Shown here in pieces: positions 1 through 7,996 of a stretch of DNA of 35,878 bases. A program made the position numbers and the translations under genes. This stretch comes from an uncultured Paracoccaceae bacterium (GTDB taxonomy: Bacteria; Pseudomonadota; Alphaproteobacteria; Rhodobacterales; Rhodobacteraceae). The stretch is from the NCBI GenBank assembly GCA_937863185.1, contig CALMEG010000266.1:1-35878 (forward strand), given 5' to 3'. The notes under the pieces were generated by a model, which was not told where the DNA came from, did not search any database, and was given only the letters and a program-made list of their open reading frames with translations. Each line of letters starts with the position of its first letter. Position 1 is the first letter of the stretch.

Positions 1-786
1 GTCGCGCACCTGCTTTTCGGCCCGCTGACCGCCGCCCATCGCCTTCTGGCGGGCGCGCTCCTGCTTGCGCTTCATCGCGGCGAGGCTGCGCTGACGGCCG
101 CCTTCGCCACCGCTCAGCGCCTCGGTCAGGCTCAGCTTGCCGGTGCGGCGGCCTTCGTCGCCCTTGCCCTTGCCGCGCGAATCGCGGTCGGGGCTGCCGC
201 GGTCGGCGCGGTCACGGTCGGTCTTGCGCGGGCCGACCGACGCCACGCCCTTGGTCTCGGCGCGCGCGGCCGCGGCCTCGGCGGCGGCCGGGTCGGCGGC
301 AGGCTCGGCGCCGGCCGGGGATTTGCGGATCTCTTCTTTCTTCTGGGCGCGCAGCTCGGCCTCGCGGGCCTTGCGCTCGTCTTCCTCGGCCTTCAGGCGC
401 AGCGCTTCCTCGCGTTCGCGGTCTTCGCGCTCTTTCGCCTCGATCTCGGCGCGGCGGCGCTCGCGTTCCTCCTCGCGGGCCTTTTCCTCGGCCTCGCGGG
501 CGGCGGCCTCGTCGGCCTCGCGCGCCTTGGCGGCCTGAAGCGCCTTCAGGCGGCGCTCCATCTCGGCATCCGAGATCCCGGCCGGGCGCTTCGACGGATC
601 GCCCATCGCAGGGCCACCCGCCCCGCCGCCCTTGGCCGTGCCGCTGCCCGGCTTGGGCACGACAACCTTCTTGCGCTTGGTCTCGACCACAACACTCTTG
701 GTGCGGCCGTGGGAGAAGCTTTGCTTCACCTGACCGGGACGCGCGCCGCCAAGGCCCAGGGGTTTTTTGCCGTCAGTATCGCTCAT
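1..786 (-). CDS. infB: Translation initiation factor IF-2, N-terminal part (cut by window edge)
   Basis: IF-2 is the GTPase that places initiator fMet-tRNA on the 30S subunit. Only the first 262 codons lie in the window. They start MSDTDGKKPLGL and contain the basic VVVETKRKK segment. A long Ala/Glu/Arg-rich, probably helical linker follows, then KQERARQKAMGGG just before the edge, all typical of the variable N-terminal region of alphaproteobacterial IF-2. The G domain is outside the window. The start ATG (786-784) overlaps the TGA of the upstream ylxR-like gene in an ATGA junction, so the two are translationally coupled. It is the last visible gene of rimP-nusA-ylxR-infB. The identification rests on the N-terminal sequence plus the operon order. 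Confidence 0.93.
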   Translation of the reverse strand, partial: MSDTDGKKPLGLGGARPGQVKQSFSHGRTKSVVVETKRKKVVVPKPGSGTAKGGGAGGPAMGDPSKRPAGISDAEMERRLKALQAAKAREADEAAAREAEEKAREEERERRRAEIEAKEREDREREEALRLKAEEDERKAREAELRAQKKEEIRKSPAGAEPAADPAAAEAAAARAETKGVASVGPRKTDRDRADRGSPDRDSRGKGKGDEGRRTGKLSLTEALSGGEGGRQRSLAAMKRKQERARQKAMGGGQRAEKQVRD

Positions 787-1412
787 GCCGTCTTCGTATC
801 CTTCCCGGCGGTCTTGCCGCCGTCCTGCTTGCGCAAACCCGCAAGCCTTGCCGCTTCGCTTATAACACGCGGGGTGAGTCCGCCAGCCGCAAGCGCGCCG
901 TGTATCGCATGATCGCGGCCGAAAGCCAAACCCAATTCCGCCGAGGTCAGGCAGCCGAACCAGCGCCCCCCCTCGGGGGTCCAGAGCTTGCCCTTTCCGC
1001 GGTCCGATCCGTCCGAGGCCTGCAACAGAACCCTGGCGCGGCCCTCGGCCAGCCAGCCCTTCACCTTTTCGAACCCGACCACCGCGCGGCCGGACTTGCG
1101 CACCAGTGACACAAGCTCCACCACGCGCTGCGCCAGCCCCCGCTCGACCATGCCGGGCAGGTCTTCGGGGATCTGCACCGGGGCCTTCGCGGCCCGCGCG
1201 AACAGCCCCTTCGCCGCGGCCTTTGCGATCAGGTCGCGGTCGGCCGTGACCCAGATCCCCCGCCCCGGCAGCTTTTCCGCCAGGTCGGGATAAAGCGCCC
1301 CGTCGGGGCCCACGACAAAGCGCACAAGCCCCGCCTTGGGCTGCACGTCACCCGTGACGATGCAGCGCCGCTCGGGCTCTTGCCTGTCCTTGTCGCGTCC
1401 CCCACGGGTCAT
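783..1412 (-). CDS. YlxR (DUF448) RNA-binding domain fused to an L7Ae/YlxQ-like domain
   Basis: This 209-residue protein lies between nusA and infB. Residues about 10-85 are a YlxR/DUF448 domain: the ERRCIVTG motif, then a GRGIWVT strand typical of the family. Residues about 95-200 (from VVELVSLVRKSGRAVVGFEKV through CLTSAELGLAFGR) follow the pattern of an L7Ae/YlxQ fold. In Firmicutes ylxR and ylxQ are separate neighbouring genes at this place, so this is a two-in-one version. YlxR and YlxQ are RNA-binding proteins whose precise role (rRNA, RNase P or transcription) is not settled. The gene starts 20 bases after nusA and ends in an ATGA overlap with infB. There is no sign of disruption. Confidence 0.88.
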   Translation of the reverse strand: MTRGGRDKDRQEPERRCIVTGDVQPKAGLVRFVVGPDGALYPDLAEKLPGRGIWVTADRDLIAKAAAKGLFARAAKAPVQIPEDLPGMVERGLAQRVVELVSLVRKSGRAVVGFEKVKGWLAEGRARVLLQASDGSDRGKGKLWTPEGGRWFGCLTSAELGLAFGRDHAIHGALAAGGLTPRVISEAARLAGLRKQDGGKTAGKDTKTA

Positions 1413-1432
1413 GCGTCACACCTCGCCGGGGC

Positions 1433-3049
1433 TCAGGCCCCGGTCTCCTCTTCGCCCGCGTCCTCTTCGTCATCGGCGGCGGGGTTCAGTTCCGACGGAT
1501 CGACCCAGCCAAGCTGGATCCGCGCCGTCATGATCAGCGTCTGCGCTTCCTCGAGGCTCATGTCGAACTTCTCGAGGATGCCATCGTCCTTCACGCGCGC
1601 GCCGTCGACCGTGGTCCAGCCACCGGCCAGTTCCCAGTCGGCGCAGGTTGCGAAATCCTCAAGCGTCTTGACGCCGTCATTGGCAAGCGCCTCGAGCATC
1701 TGCGGGGTCAGCCCGTCGAAGTCGATCAGCGACTGCTCCACGCCAAGGGCAAGCGCCGCCTCCATCGCCTTGCGGTTCTGCTCTTCGATGAAATCGCGCG
1801 CGCGGGCCTGAAGTTCCTGCGCGGTGCCTTCGTCGACACCCTCGATCGCCAGAAGCTCGTCGATATCGACATAGGCGACCTCTTCAAGCGAGGTGAAGCC
1901 CTCGGCCACCAGAAGCTGGGCGAAGAACTCGTCCAGGTCCAGCGCATCGACGAACAGCTTGGTGCGTTCGGCGAATTCGGCCTGGCGGCGGCTCGATTCC
2001 TCGGCCTCGGTCAGGATGTCGATATCAAGGCCCGTCAGCTGGCTGGCAAGGCGCACGTTCTGGCCGCGCCGCCCGATGGCAAGCGAAAGCTGCTCGTCGG
2101 GGACCACGACCTCGATCTTGCCGGCCTCTTCGTCGATCACGACCTTGGAAACCTCGGCCGGTTGCAGCGCGTTCACAAGGAAGGTCGCCTGGTCCTCGTT
2201 CCACGGGATGATGTCGATCTTCTCGCCCTGAAGCTCGCCCACGACGGCCTGGACACGGCTGCCGCGCATGCCGACGCAGGCACCGACCGGGTCGATCGAG
2301 TTGTCATAGCTGATCACCGCGATCTTGGCGCGGCTGCCCGGATCGCGGGCCACGGCCTTGATCTCGATGATGCCGTCATAGATCTCGGGCACTTCCATCT
2401 TGAACAGTTCCGCCATGAATTGCGGATCGGTGCGCGACAGGAAGATCTGCGGGCCGCGGGTCTCGCGGCGGACATCCTTGACATAGGCGCGGATGCGGTC
2501 GTTCGGGCGATAGCTTTCGCGGCCGATCTTCTCGTTGCGGCGCAGGATCGCCTCGCCGCGGCCGATATCGACGATGATGTTGCCGTATTCCTCGCGCTTG
2601 ACGACACCGTTGATGATGCTGCCCTTGCGGTCCTTGAACTCGTCATACTGGCGGTCACGCTCGGCCTCGCGGACCTTCTGAAGGATCACCTGCTTGGCCG
2701 ATTGCGCGGCGATCCGGCCCAGATCGACGGGGGGCACCTCGTCCACGATCTCGTCGCCGACCTGCGGGTTCTCCAGATACTGGCGCGCCTGTTCGGCGGT
2801 CAGCTGAGCCTGATAGTTCTCGACCTCGTCATCGGCAACCACGGTGCGCACGCGGGTAAAGGTGGCGCGGCCTGTCTTGCGGTCGATCGCCACGCGGATA
2901 TCCATCTCGGAGCCGTAGCGCGACTTCGCGGCACGGGCGAGGCTGTCCTCCATCGCCTGGATCACCAGATCCGGGTCGATCATCTTCTCGCGCGCAACCG
3001 CCTCTGCGGTCTGCAACAGTTCAAGCTGGTTGGCAGAGGTGATTGCCAT
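1433..3049 (-). CDS. nusA: Transcription termination/antitermination factor NusA
   Basis: NusA binds RNA polymerase and nascent RNA and modulates pausing, intrinsic termination and rRNA antitermination. The 538-residue protein (from [12 protein letters not shown]) has in order the RNAP-binding N-terminal domain (about 1-130), an S1 domain (about 135-200, [20 protein letters not shown]), two KH domains (about 230-375, including [15 protein letters not shown] and [19 protein letters not shown]), then C-terminal helix-hairpin-helix-like repeats and an acidic tail. I prefer the ATG at 3049 over the in-frame TTG at 3058. An AGGAGG lies 11 bases before the ATG but only one base before the TTG, and the TTG would sit on the rimP stop. 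The gap to rimP is 5 bases. NusA is itself a candidate effector of the attenuator in the leader of this operon. Confidence 0.97.
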   Translation of the reverse strand: MAITSANQLELLQTAEAVAREKMIDPDLVIQAMEDSLARAAKSRYGSEMDIRVAIDRKTGRATFTRVRTVVADDEVENYQAQLTAEQARQYLENPQVGDEIVDEVPPVDLGRIAAQSAKQVILQKVREAERDRQYDEFKDRKGSIINGVVKREEYGNIIVDIGRGEAILRRNEKIGRESYRPNDRIRAYVKDVRRETRGPQIFLSRTDPQFMAELFKMEVPEIYDGIIEIKAVARDPGSRAKIAVISYDNSIDPVGACVGMRGSRVQAVVGELQGEKIDIIPWNEDQATFLVNALQPAEVSKVVIDEEAGKIEVVVPDEQLSLAIGRRGQNVRLASQLTGLDIDILTEAEESSRRQAEFAERTKLFVDALDLDEFFAQLLVAEGFTSLEEVAYVDIDELLAIEGVDEGTAQELQARARDFIEEQNRKAMEAALALGVEQSLIDFDGLTPQMLEALANDGVKTLEDFATCADWELAGGWTTVDGARVKDDGILEKFDMSLEEAQTLIMTARIQLGWVDPSELNPAADDEEDAGEEETGA

Positions 3050-3054
3050 GGGTT

Positions 3055-3648
3055 TCAAGCCTCCTCGGGATCGGGGGAATCTGTTTCGGTTTCAATGGTG
3101 TCGAACTTGTCTTCGTCGATGATGCCCGCGGCCTTCCGCTGGCGTAGCATTTCGGTGATCAGATCGTCGGTCAGCACCAGCTTGGCATCCGACAGCCAGT
3201 CGAAATCCAGACCGATCACGACCATCTCGCCGTCATTCTCGATCTCGATCAGCACGTCGTTGTTCTCGGTGCCGCGCAGCACGCCCTTGAAGCGCTTGCG
3301 CCCGTCGATCTGTTCGGATGTCTCCAGCTTGGCCTCGTAATCCTGCCAGGCGTCGAAATCTTTCAGCCGCGTCAGCGGCCGGTCGATCCCGGGCGAGGAA
3401 ACCTCGAGGTTGTAATTCTCCTCGATCGGATCCTCGACATCCAGAACCGCCGAAACCGCGGTTGAGATCGCGGCGCAGTCGTCGACATCGATCCCGCCTT
3501 CGGGACGGTCGGCCATGATCTGCAAGGTCGCGGTCTTGCCGCCCATCAGCCGGATGCGCACAAGCTCGAACCCCAGCCCTTCGATGGCGGGGGTCACAAT
3601 CTCGGCAAGGCGCCGGTCGATCGCGGTCTTGGCGATCAGGTCGCTCAT
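3055..3648 (-). CDS. rimP: Ribosome maturation factor RimP
   Basis: RimP assists 30S subunit maturation. The 197-residue protein shows the N-terminal alpha/beta domain ([20 protein letters not shown], then [17 protein letters not shown]), the hallmark [14 protein letters not shown] around residues 82-95, and a C-terminal SH3-like domain. The acidic tail is longer than in E. coli (about 150 residues), which is common in alphaproteobacteria. The ATG at 3648 follows AAGGA (about 3657-3661) with good spacing. It is the first gene of the rimP-nusA-ylxR-infB operon and is preceded by a short leader with a terminator hairpin ending about 20 bases before the start codon. Confidence 0.96.
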   Translation of the reverse strand: MSDLIAKTAIDRRLAEIVTPAIEGLGFELVRIRLMGGKTATLQIMADRPEGGIDVDDCAAISTAVSAVLDVEDPIEENYNLEVSSPGIDRPLTRLKDFDAWQDYEAKLETSEQIDGRKRFKGVLRGTENNDVLIEIENDGEMVVIGLDFDWLSDAKLVLTDDLITEMLRQRKAAGIIDEDKFDTIETETDSPDPEEA

Positions 3649-3667
3649 CGTTGCGGTCCTTCAAAAC

Positions 3668-3727
3668 AAAAAAACGGGCGCTGCGGCCCGTTGAACTTTC
3701 CGGTGGGCCGCAGGTTTGGACCCTGCG
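3668..3727 (-). promoter_or_regulatory. Attenuator-like leader of the rimP-nusA-infB operon
   Basis: Read on the minus strand, the leader holds three overlapping hairpins. Hairpin 1 (3727-3709) has a 6-bp stem CGCAGG/CCTGCG with a 7-base loop. Hairpin 2 (3712-3682) has a perfect 8-bp stem TGCGGCCC/GGGCCGCA. Hairpin 3 (3692-3673) has a perfect 7-bp stem AACGGGC/GCCCGTT and runs into a U tract, so it has the form of an intrinsic terminator. Hairpins 1 and 2 share 3709-3712; hairpins 2 and 3 share 3682-3689. This is the usual anti-antiterminator/antiterminator/terminator arrangement. I recall a rimP leader family in alphaproteobacteria described from terminator searches; this may be a member. 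The effector is not visible. Confidence 0.72.
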
Positions 3728-3745
3728 AACGCCGCTGTTGAGAGG

Positions 3746-3774
3746 CATATAGGACAAAGCCGCCCCGATGGCAA
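3746..3774 (-). promoter_or_regulatory. Sigma-70-type promoter for the rimP operon
   Basis: On the minus strand, TTGCCA (3774-3769) is separated by 17 bases from TATATG (3751-3746). Transcription would start near 3739, giving a leader of about 90 bases before rimP. It lies directly after the stop codon of the upstream gene, so the operon need not depend on read-through. Confidence 0.6.
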
Positions 3775-3778
3775 GGGC

Positions 3779-4396
3779 TCAGGACGGGGCCAGCACCCGG
3801 ACACGGTAATCGCCGAAATACAGGTTCACCTCTTCGGGATAGTCCTCTTCCCAGGGCAGCGGATCGCCCCAGATCCGCCGCCCGGCAAGGTCGAAGATGC
3901 CCGGCCCCCGGGTGGGCCAGGTCTTGATCCCGCCGCTGTCCCGGATCTGGATCTCGCCGCCGCAGACATGGCGCACCCCGGTCGAAACCGGCAGTTGCCG
4001 GGGGGTTTGGTCCGGCTCCTGCCCGTCGATCACGGTCACGAAAGTGCCGCCGCAGCGCAGGCACAGGCCCACCCGGTCGGGGGCAAGGCAGGTTCGTGCG
4101 GCAAAGTCGAACCGCACATCGGGAAAGTTCTCGCATTCCGCGGCGAACCGCTCCGGGTCTTCGTCAATCTGGCGTTTGTAAAAGTCGGCCCACCAGAGCA
4201 TCCGTGTGCGACAGCGTTCCATCGGAGGGCGACCGATGATGGTGATGTGGTTGCAGCCATGGCAATAGCCAACCGCCGTCAGCATGGGGAAGACCCGGTT
4301 TTCGCCATCGCACCAGAACCATTCACGGCTGGCGCTGCTGACAAAAAGATGCTCATCGCAGCCCGTGCAGGCCACGCGTTCGAAATGTCCGCTCAT
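3779..4396 (-). CDS. Uncharacterised protein with two predicted zinc ribbons
   Basis: I do not recognise this 205-residue protein. It has two sets of zinc-ligand-like cysteines: C10-x2-C13 with C45-x2-C48 (YCHGC), and C112-x2-C115 (LCLRC) with C145 (HVCGG). The spacing fits two separate zinc ribbons joined by an aromatic-rich helical stretch (WWADFYKRQ, about 68-77). There is no signal peptide or membrane segment, so it is probably cytoplasmic. The start is well supported: ATG at 4396 with GAAGGA about ten bases upstream. It has its own promoter and stops five bases before the rimP promoter, so it is not part of the rimP operon. Function unknown; a nucleic-acid or protein-binding role is only an inference from the ribbons. 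Confidence 0.85.
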   Translation of the reverse strand: MSGHFERVACTGCDEHLFVSSASREWFWCDGENRVFPMLTAVGYCHGCNHITIIGRPPMERCRTRMLWWADFYKRQIDEDPERFAAECENFPDVRFDFAARTCLAPDRVGLCLRCGGTFVTVIDGQEPDQTPRQLPVSTGVRHVCGGEIQIRDSGGIKTWPTRGPGIFDLAGRRIWGDPLPWEEDYPEEVNLYFGDYRVRVLAPS

Positions 4397-4426
4397 GGGG
4401 TGTTTATCCTTCCGCTACAGGCGGGA

Positions 4427-4455
4427 ATTATAGCAAAAGGCAGCGATCCGGGCAA
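4427..4455 (-). promoter_or_regulatory. Promoter of the two-zinc-ribbon gene
   Basis: On the minus strand, TTGCCC (4455-4450), a 17-base spacer and a perfect TATAAT (4432-4427) lie 31 bases before the ATG. The surrounding stretch 4430-4540 is AT-rich compared with the rest of the window and carries no gene. Confidence 0.65.
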
Positions 4456-4540
4456 ATCTGCGAGGCAAAAAACGGGCCGCAAGCACTTGTTTTCACAATG
4501 TAATAAAAGTTCGAAAATCAGATGAAAAATATGCGGCGTC

Positions 4541-5512
4541 TCAGCCCCGCAACCCGTTCATCGCGCCGACGAGGGCCGCCGTGATCCCCGGTTCCGACAG
4601 CGCGTGGCCCGCCGCCGGCACCATGCGCAGCTGTGCCCGCGCCCAGCCCTGCGCCAGCTTCCACGCCGAGACCGGCGGGCAGATCATGTCCAGCCGGCCC
4701 TGTACGATCGTCGCGGGGATATGCTCGATCCGGTGCCTCTCGCGCAGGATCTGCCCGTCGTCCTCAAGGAAGACGCCATTGTGGAAATAGTGGTTCTCGA
4801 GGCGCGCGAAGGCCCGCGCGTAATCGGCCGGCGCCTCGCCGGGCGGGCCGTCGAACTCCACGCTCGCCAGGGCGTTTTCCCAATGCGCCCAGTGGCGGGC
4901 ATGGCGCGCCTCGGTCGCATAGTCGCCGCTGAACAGGCGCCGGTGATAGGCGCCGATCAGGTCGCCGCGCTCGTCCTCGGGGATGGGATGCAGGAAATTC
5001 GCCCACAGATCGGGATAGAACCCGCCCGCACCGCCGGCATAGAACCAGTCGAGCTCGGACCGGGTCGCAAGGAAAACGCCGCGCAGGACCAGGTTTTCCA
5101 CCCGCGCGGGATGGGCCTGCGCATAAAGCAGCGCCAGCGTCGCGCCCCAGCTTCCGCCGAAGACGATCCACGACGCGATGCCAAGGACGGCCCGGATCCG
5201 CTCGATATCGCCCACCAGGTGCCATGTGGTATTGTGCTCCACGCTGGCATGGGGGCGCGACAGGCCGCAGCCGCGCTGGTCGAACAGGATGACACGGTAA
5301 TGCGCCGGGTCGAAATAACGCCGCATCGCGGGGCTGCATCCGCCGCCCGGCCCGCCATGCAGCACCACCACGGGCCGGCCTTGCGGATGGCCCGACTGCT
5401 CGACATAAAGCCGGTGCCCGTCGCCCACATCCAGCATGCGCTGATCGAAGGGTTCGATCGGCGGGTAAAGAAAGGCGCCGGATGTGCGCTTTTGCCCTGC
5501 GGTTCTGTCCAT
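4541..5512 (-). CDS. pip: Proline iminopeptidase (alpha/beta hydrolase, S33)
   Basis: The enzyme removes N-terminal proline from peptides. The 323-residue protein (from [12 protein letters not shown]) shows the S33 hallmarks: the oxyanion motif [16 protein letters not shown], the nucleophile elbow GGSWG, the acid in QGRLDMICP and the catalytic His in AGHALSEPG near the C-terminus. The reading frame stays open upstream to 5689, but that part lacks family similarity and would run into the divergent ubiG start; the ATG at 5512 gives the usual length. It is transcribed away from ubiG, with a 67-base gap. Confidence 0.93.
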   Translation of the reverse strand: MDRTAGQKRTSGAFLYPPIEPFDQRMLDVGDGHRLYVEQSGHPQGRPVVVLHGGPGGGCSPAMRRYFDPAHYRVILFDQRGCGLSRPHASVEHNTTWHLVGDIERIRAVLGIASWIVFGGSWGATLALLYAQAHPARVENLVLRGVFLATRSELDWFYAGGAGGFYPDLWANFLHPIPEDERGDLIGAYHRRLFSGDYATEARHARHWAHWENALASVEFDGPPGEAPADYARAFARLENHYFHNGVFLEDDGQILRERHRIEHIPATIVQGRLDMICPPVSAWKLAQGWARAQLRMVPAAGHALSEPGITAALVGAMNGLRG

Positions 5513-5551
5513 GACCGAACTATATAACGGGAAACGGGCGCCCGCCACGTC

Positions 5552-5565
5552 TTGCGCGCGCGCAA
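5552..5565. promoter_or_regulatory. 14-bp palindrome between pip and ubiG
   Basis: TTGCGCGCGCGCAA is a perfect palindrome in the 67-base gap between two divergent genes, 15 bases before the ubiG ATG. A TATATA (5521-5526) lies next to it and could serve as a -10 element for pip. The palindrome might be an operator or simply a GC run; nothing in the sequence decides. Confidence 0.3.
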
Positions 5566-5579
5566 AAGCGAGGATTGCG

Positions 5580-6323
5580 ATGGAAAAAGCAACGAACACC
5601 GTCGATCCGGCCGAAGTGGCCAAATTCGAGGCAATGGCCGCCGAGTGGTGGGACCCGAACGGCAAGTTCCGGCCGCTCCACATGCTCAATCCCTGCCGGC
5701 TGGACTATATCACCGGCCAGATCGCGGCGCAGTTCGGCCGCGACCTGAAGGCGCCCCGCCCGTTCGAGGGGCTGCGGATCCTCGATATCGGCTGCGGTGG
5801 CGGGCTTTTGTCCGAACCGATGGCGCGACTGGGGGCCGAGGTGACCGGCGCCGACGCCGCCGAACGCAATATCCCCGTGGCGCGGCTGCATGCCGAACAA
5901 TCGGGCCTCGGGATCGACTATCGCCATACAACGGCCGAAGCGATCGCCGCCGCGGGCGAAAGCTATGATGTCGTGCTGAACATGGAAGTCATCGAACATG
6001 TCGCGGACCCCCAGGGCTTTGCCACCACCTGCCACGACCTGCTGAAACCCGGGGGGCTGATGATCTGCTCGACCCTGAACCGCAATGCCAAAAGCTACCT
6101 CATGGCTATCATCGGCGCAGAGCATGTGATGCGCTGGCTGCCGCGCGGCACCCATGACTGGACCAGGTTCATCACGCCTGACGAGCTTTACGTTCTGATT
6201 CGCACCGCAGGCCTCGACCCGGTCGACCGCAAGGGGATGGTCTTCAACCCCGTCTCCTGGCGCTGGTCCCTGTCGGATCGGGATCTGTCAGTGAACTACG
6301 TCACCGCCAGCATCCGCCGCTAG
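5580..6323 (+). CDS. ubiG: Ubiquinone biosynthesis O-methyltransferase UbiG
   Basis: UbiG carries out both SAM-dependent O-methylations of the ubiquinone head group. The 247-residue protein starts [20 protein letters not shown] and has [22 protein letters not shown] (typical UbiG N-terminus), the SAM-binding motif [34 protein letters not shown], and the C-terminal DPVSWRW-like segment ([12 protein letters not shown]). The ATG at 5580 has a GAGG about nine bases upstream; the longer frame from 5484 overlaps pip and is not needed. Proteins of this subfamily associate with the membrane through a helix in the MAIIG region. Confidence 0.95.
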   Translation: MEKATNTVDPAEVAKFEAMAAEWWDPNGKFRPLHMLNPCRLDYITGQIAAQFGRDLKAPRPFEGLRILDIGCGGGLLSEPMARLGAEVTGADAAERNIPVARLHAEQSGLGIDYRHTTAEAIAAAGESYDVVLNMEVIEHVADPQGFATTCHDLLKPGGLMICSTLNRNAKSYLMAIIGAEHVMRWLPRGTHDWTRFITPDELYVLIRTAGLDPVDRKGMVFNPVSWRWSLSDRDLSVNYVTASIRR

Positions 6324-6325
6324 GG

Positions 6326-6412
6326 CTTCACCTTTGCAAAAATATCCCCCGCGGAGCGTCCCGCGGCAAGCCACAGGAGCCTCCGGCGGGGATATTTGAA
6401 CGAAGATGAAAG
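6326..6412. terminator. Inverted-repeat terminator between ubiG and marR (convergent-gene element, copy A)
   Basis: Two imperfect arms face each other: CTTTGCAAAAATATCCCCC (6331-6349) and, on the other strand, CTTCGTTCAAATATCCCC. They can pair across the gap between the convergent ubiG and marR genes, with a smaller CCGCGG-type stem inside. Single arms of the same element occur at 10773-10800 and 26095-26125, also between convergent genes. A bidirectional terminator is the likely role. Confidence 0.55.
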
Positions 6413-6416
6413 CAGT

Positions 6417-6857
6417 TCAGCTGTCTTCGAGACGGGCGCGCAGTTCACGCAAGACCGGCAGCGCGGCGCGCACCTTTTCGGGGCCGATGTCGCGCACGAT
6501 GTCGGCGATGACGGGCATGAATGCCGCAAGGGCGGCATCGCGCGCCGCGCGGCCTGCCGGGCTGATCGACACGAATTTGCGCCGCGCGTCGTCCCAATCG
6601 GGACGGATATGCACATGGCCCGCCCAGACCAGCTTGGAAAGCGTGTTCGTCATGGCGCCGCGGGTGATGTGGAAGGTGGCGGCAAGCTGCGCAGGCGTGC
6701 GTTCCTCGTTGATATGCGCTAGGTGATTCAGAACCGAGAAATGCGAGATTTCCATCCCCTTGGGAAGGGCGCGGCTGACACGGTTCCTGGCAAGCTGATC
6801 GGCCATGAACACTTCGGCGAAAAGCGATGCGGCAAGGGGATCGAGGGTCTCGTTCAT
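6417..6857 (-). CDS. MarR-family transcriptional regulator
   Basis: This 146-residue protein has the MarR winged-helix fold: dimerisation helix at the N-terminus (FAEVFMADQLARNRVSRAL), a helix-turn-helix around residues 55-78 (TPAQLAATFHITRGAMTNTLSKL) and the wing with the family DDARRKFVSISPAGR motif (about 88-103). The C-terminal helices complete the dimer interface. The ATG at 6857 overlaps the TGA of the nitrilase-family gene (ATGA), so it is the last gene of comF-grxC-nitrilase-marR and is probably co-translated. The inducer is unknown; the neighbours hint at thiol or electrophile stress. Confidence 0.92.
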   Translation of the reverse strand: MNETLDPLAASLFAEVFMADQLARNRVSRALPKGMEISHFSVLNHLAHINEERTPAQLAATFHITRGAMTNTLSKLVWAGHVHIRPDWDDARRKFVSISPAGRAARDAALAAFMPVIADIVRDIGPEKVRAALPVLRELRARLEDS

Positions 6858-7684
6858 GGTCCTGTAAACTCCCTGTCATGCGACAGCGAGGGCACGCGGG
6901 CGCGCGCCTCGTCCACCCGGCGCAGGTCGAGATCGACAAGCGTCACGCCCGGCGCCATCCCCGCATCGGCCAGCACCTCGCCCCAGGGGGCCACGGCAAG
7001 GCTGTGGCCATGGGTCCGGCGCGGGCGCCCCGCATGCGCGGCATGGGTGCCGCATTGCGCAGGTGCCAGCACGAAGCAGCCATTCTCGATCGCGCGGGCG
7101 CGCAGAAGGCTTTCCCAATGCGCGGCGCCCGTGGTGTCGTTGAAGGCCGCCGGGACGGTCAGGATCTGCGCGCCGCCCCTGGCCAGCCGTCGGAACAAGT
7201 GGGGGAAGCGCAGGTCGTAACAGACGCTCAGCCCGATCCGCGCGAAGGGCGTTTGCGCAAGAACCGCCTTTGAGCCGGGGCGGTATCCATCGGATTCGCG
7301 GTATTTCTCGGTCGGGGAAACATCCACGTCGAACATGTGGATCTTGTCGTAGCGCGCGACGATCTCGCCGGCCGGGCCGATCAGGAAAGAGCGGTTGGCA
7401 AAGCGGCCATCCGCATCGCCGGTCTTCAGCGCCAGCGATCCGATCAAGAGCCAGATCCCCAGCCTTTCGGCCTCGGCCCGCAGCGCGGCAAGGGTGGGAT
7501 CGGTTTCCTCGAGGTACAGCGCCGCCTGCTGATGTGCGCGGTCCGAGGACAGGATATTCGTGCATTCGGGGGTAAGGACAAAGCCCGCGCCCCCGGCCGC
7601 GGCCGCCCGCACCAGATCGAGGGTGACCGGCAGGTTCGCCGCCGGATCGTCGGACACCGAAAGCTGGACCAGCGCCGCGATCAT
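6854..7684 (-). CDS. Carbon-nitrogen hydrolase, probable deaminated-glutathione amidase (Nit1 type)
   Basis: The 276-residue protein is a nitrilase-superfamily amidase with the Glu-Lys-Cys triad visible as E40 (LTPECTN), K114 (RYDKIHMFDV) and C155 (GLSVCYDLRFP). KIHMFDVDVSPTEKYRESDGY is typical of the Nit1/Nit2 branch, which hydrolyses deaminated glutathione or alpha-ketoglutaramate. It begins 3 bases after the glutaredoxin gene grxC, which supports a glutathione-repair role. The exact substrate is inferred, not seen. The gene overlaps marR by 4 bases. Confidence 0.9.
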   Translation of the reverse strand: MIAALVQLSVSDDPAANLPVTLDLVRAAAAGGAGFVLTPECTNILSSDRAHQQAALYLEETDPTLAALRAEAERLGIWLLIGSLALKTGDADGRFANRSFLIGPAGEIVARYDKIHMFDVDVSPTEKYRESDGYRPGSKAVLAQTPFARIGLSVCYDLRFPHLFRRLARGGAQILTVPAAFNDTTGAAHWESLLRARAIENGCFVLAPAQCGTHAAHAGRPRRTHGHSLAVAPWGEVLADAGMAPGVTLVDLDLRRVDEARARVPSLSHDREFTGP

Positions 7685-7687
7685 GAC

Positions 7688-7945
7688 CTAGGCCGCCAGC
7701 ATCGGATCAAGCTTGCCCGCGCGGTCGAGGGCATGCAGATCGTCGCAGCCACCGACATGTTCGCCGCCGATAAAGATCTGCGGCACGCTGCGCCGCCCGC
7801 CCGCGCGTTGCGTCATCGCGGCCCGCAGGGCCGGATCGGCGCCCACGTCGATTTCCTCGTAGGGGGCGCCCTTGCTGGACAGCAAGGCCTTGGCGGCGAT
7901 GCAGAACGGGCAGGTGCGGGTGGTATAGATCTCGATGCGTTTCAT
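7688..7945 (-). CDS. grxC: Glutaredoxin 3
   Basis: Glutaredoxin reduces protein and glutathione mixed disulfides using glutathione. The 85-residue protein has the active site TCPFC at about 11-15, the cis-proline segment RRSVPQIFIGG (about 51-61) and GGCDDLHAL, matching the GrxC family in length and motifs. The ATG at 7945 is preceded by GGAAGGGAT. It has a probable promoter of its own between comF and itself and is followed after 3 bases by the Nit1-like amidase. Confidence 0.96.
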   Translation of the reverse strand: MKRIEIYTTRTCPFCIAAKALLSSKGAPYEEIDVGADPALRAAMTQRAGGRRSVPQIFIGGEHVGGCDDLHALDRAGKLDPMLAA

Positions 7946-7968
7946 GGTGATCCCTTCCGTCGTCCGCG

Positions 7969-7996
7969 ACTATAGGGATTTAGGCGTCCTTCGCAA
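7969..7996 (-). promoter_or_regulatory. Probable promoter of grxC-nitrilase-marR
   Basis: On the minus strand, TTGCGA (7996-7991) and TATAGT (7974-7969) are 16 bases apart, overlapping the last codons of comF. It would give a leader of about 20 bases before grxC. Confidence 0.5.

Noticed and set aside
137..538. Ser/Arg-rich open frame on the plus strand
   Set aside because: It is the antisense shadow of the Glu/Ala/Arg-rich part of infB.
3056..3058. TTG start for nusA
   Set aside because: It sits one base after the AGGAGG and on the rimP stop; the ATG nine bases further has proper spacing.
3709..3727. Hairpin with 5-6 bp stem and 7-base loop resembling a tRNA T arm upstream of rimP (E. coli has a tRNA gene there)
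   Set aside because: The loop GTCCAAA lacks the TTC of a T loop, and no acceptor, D or anticodon arm surrounds it. It fits better as part of the attenuator.
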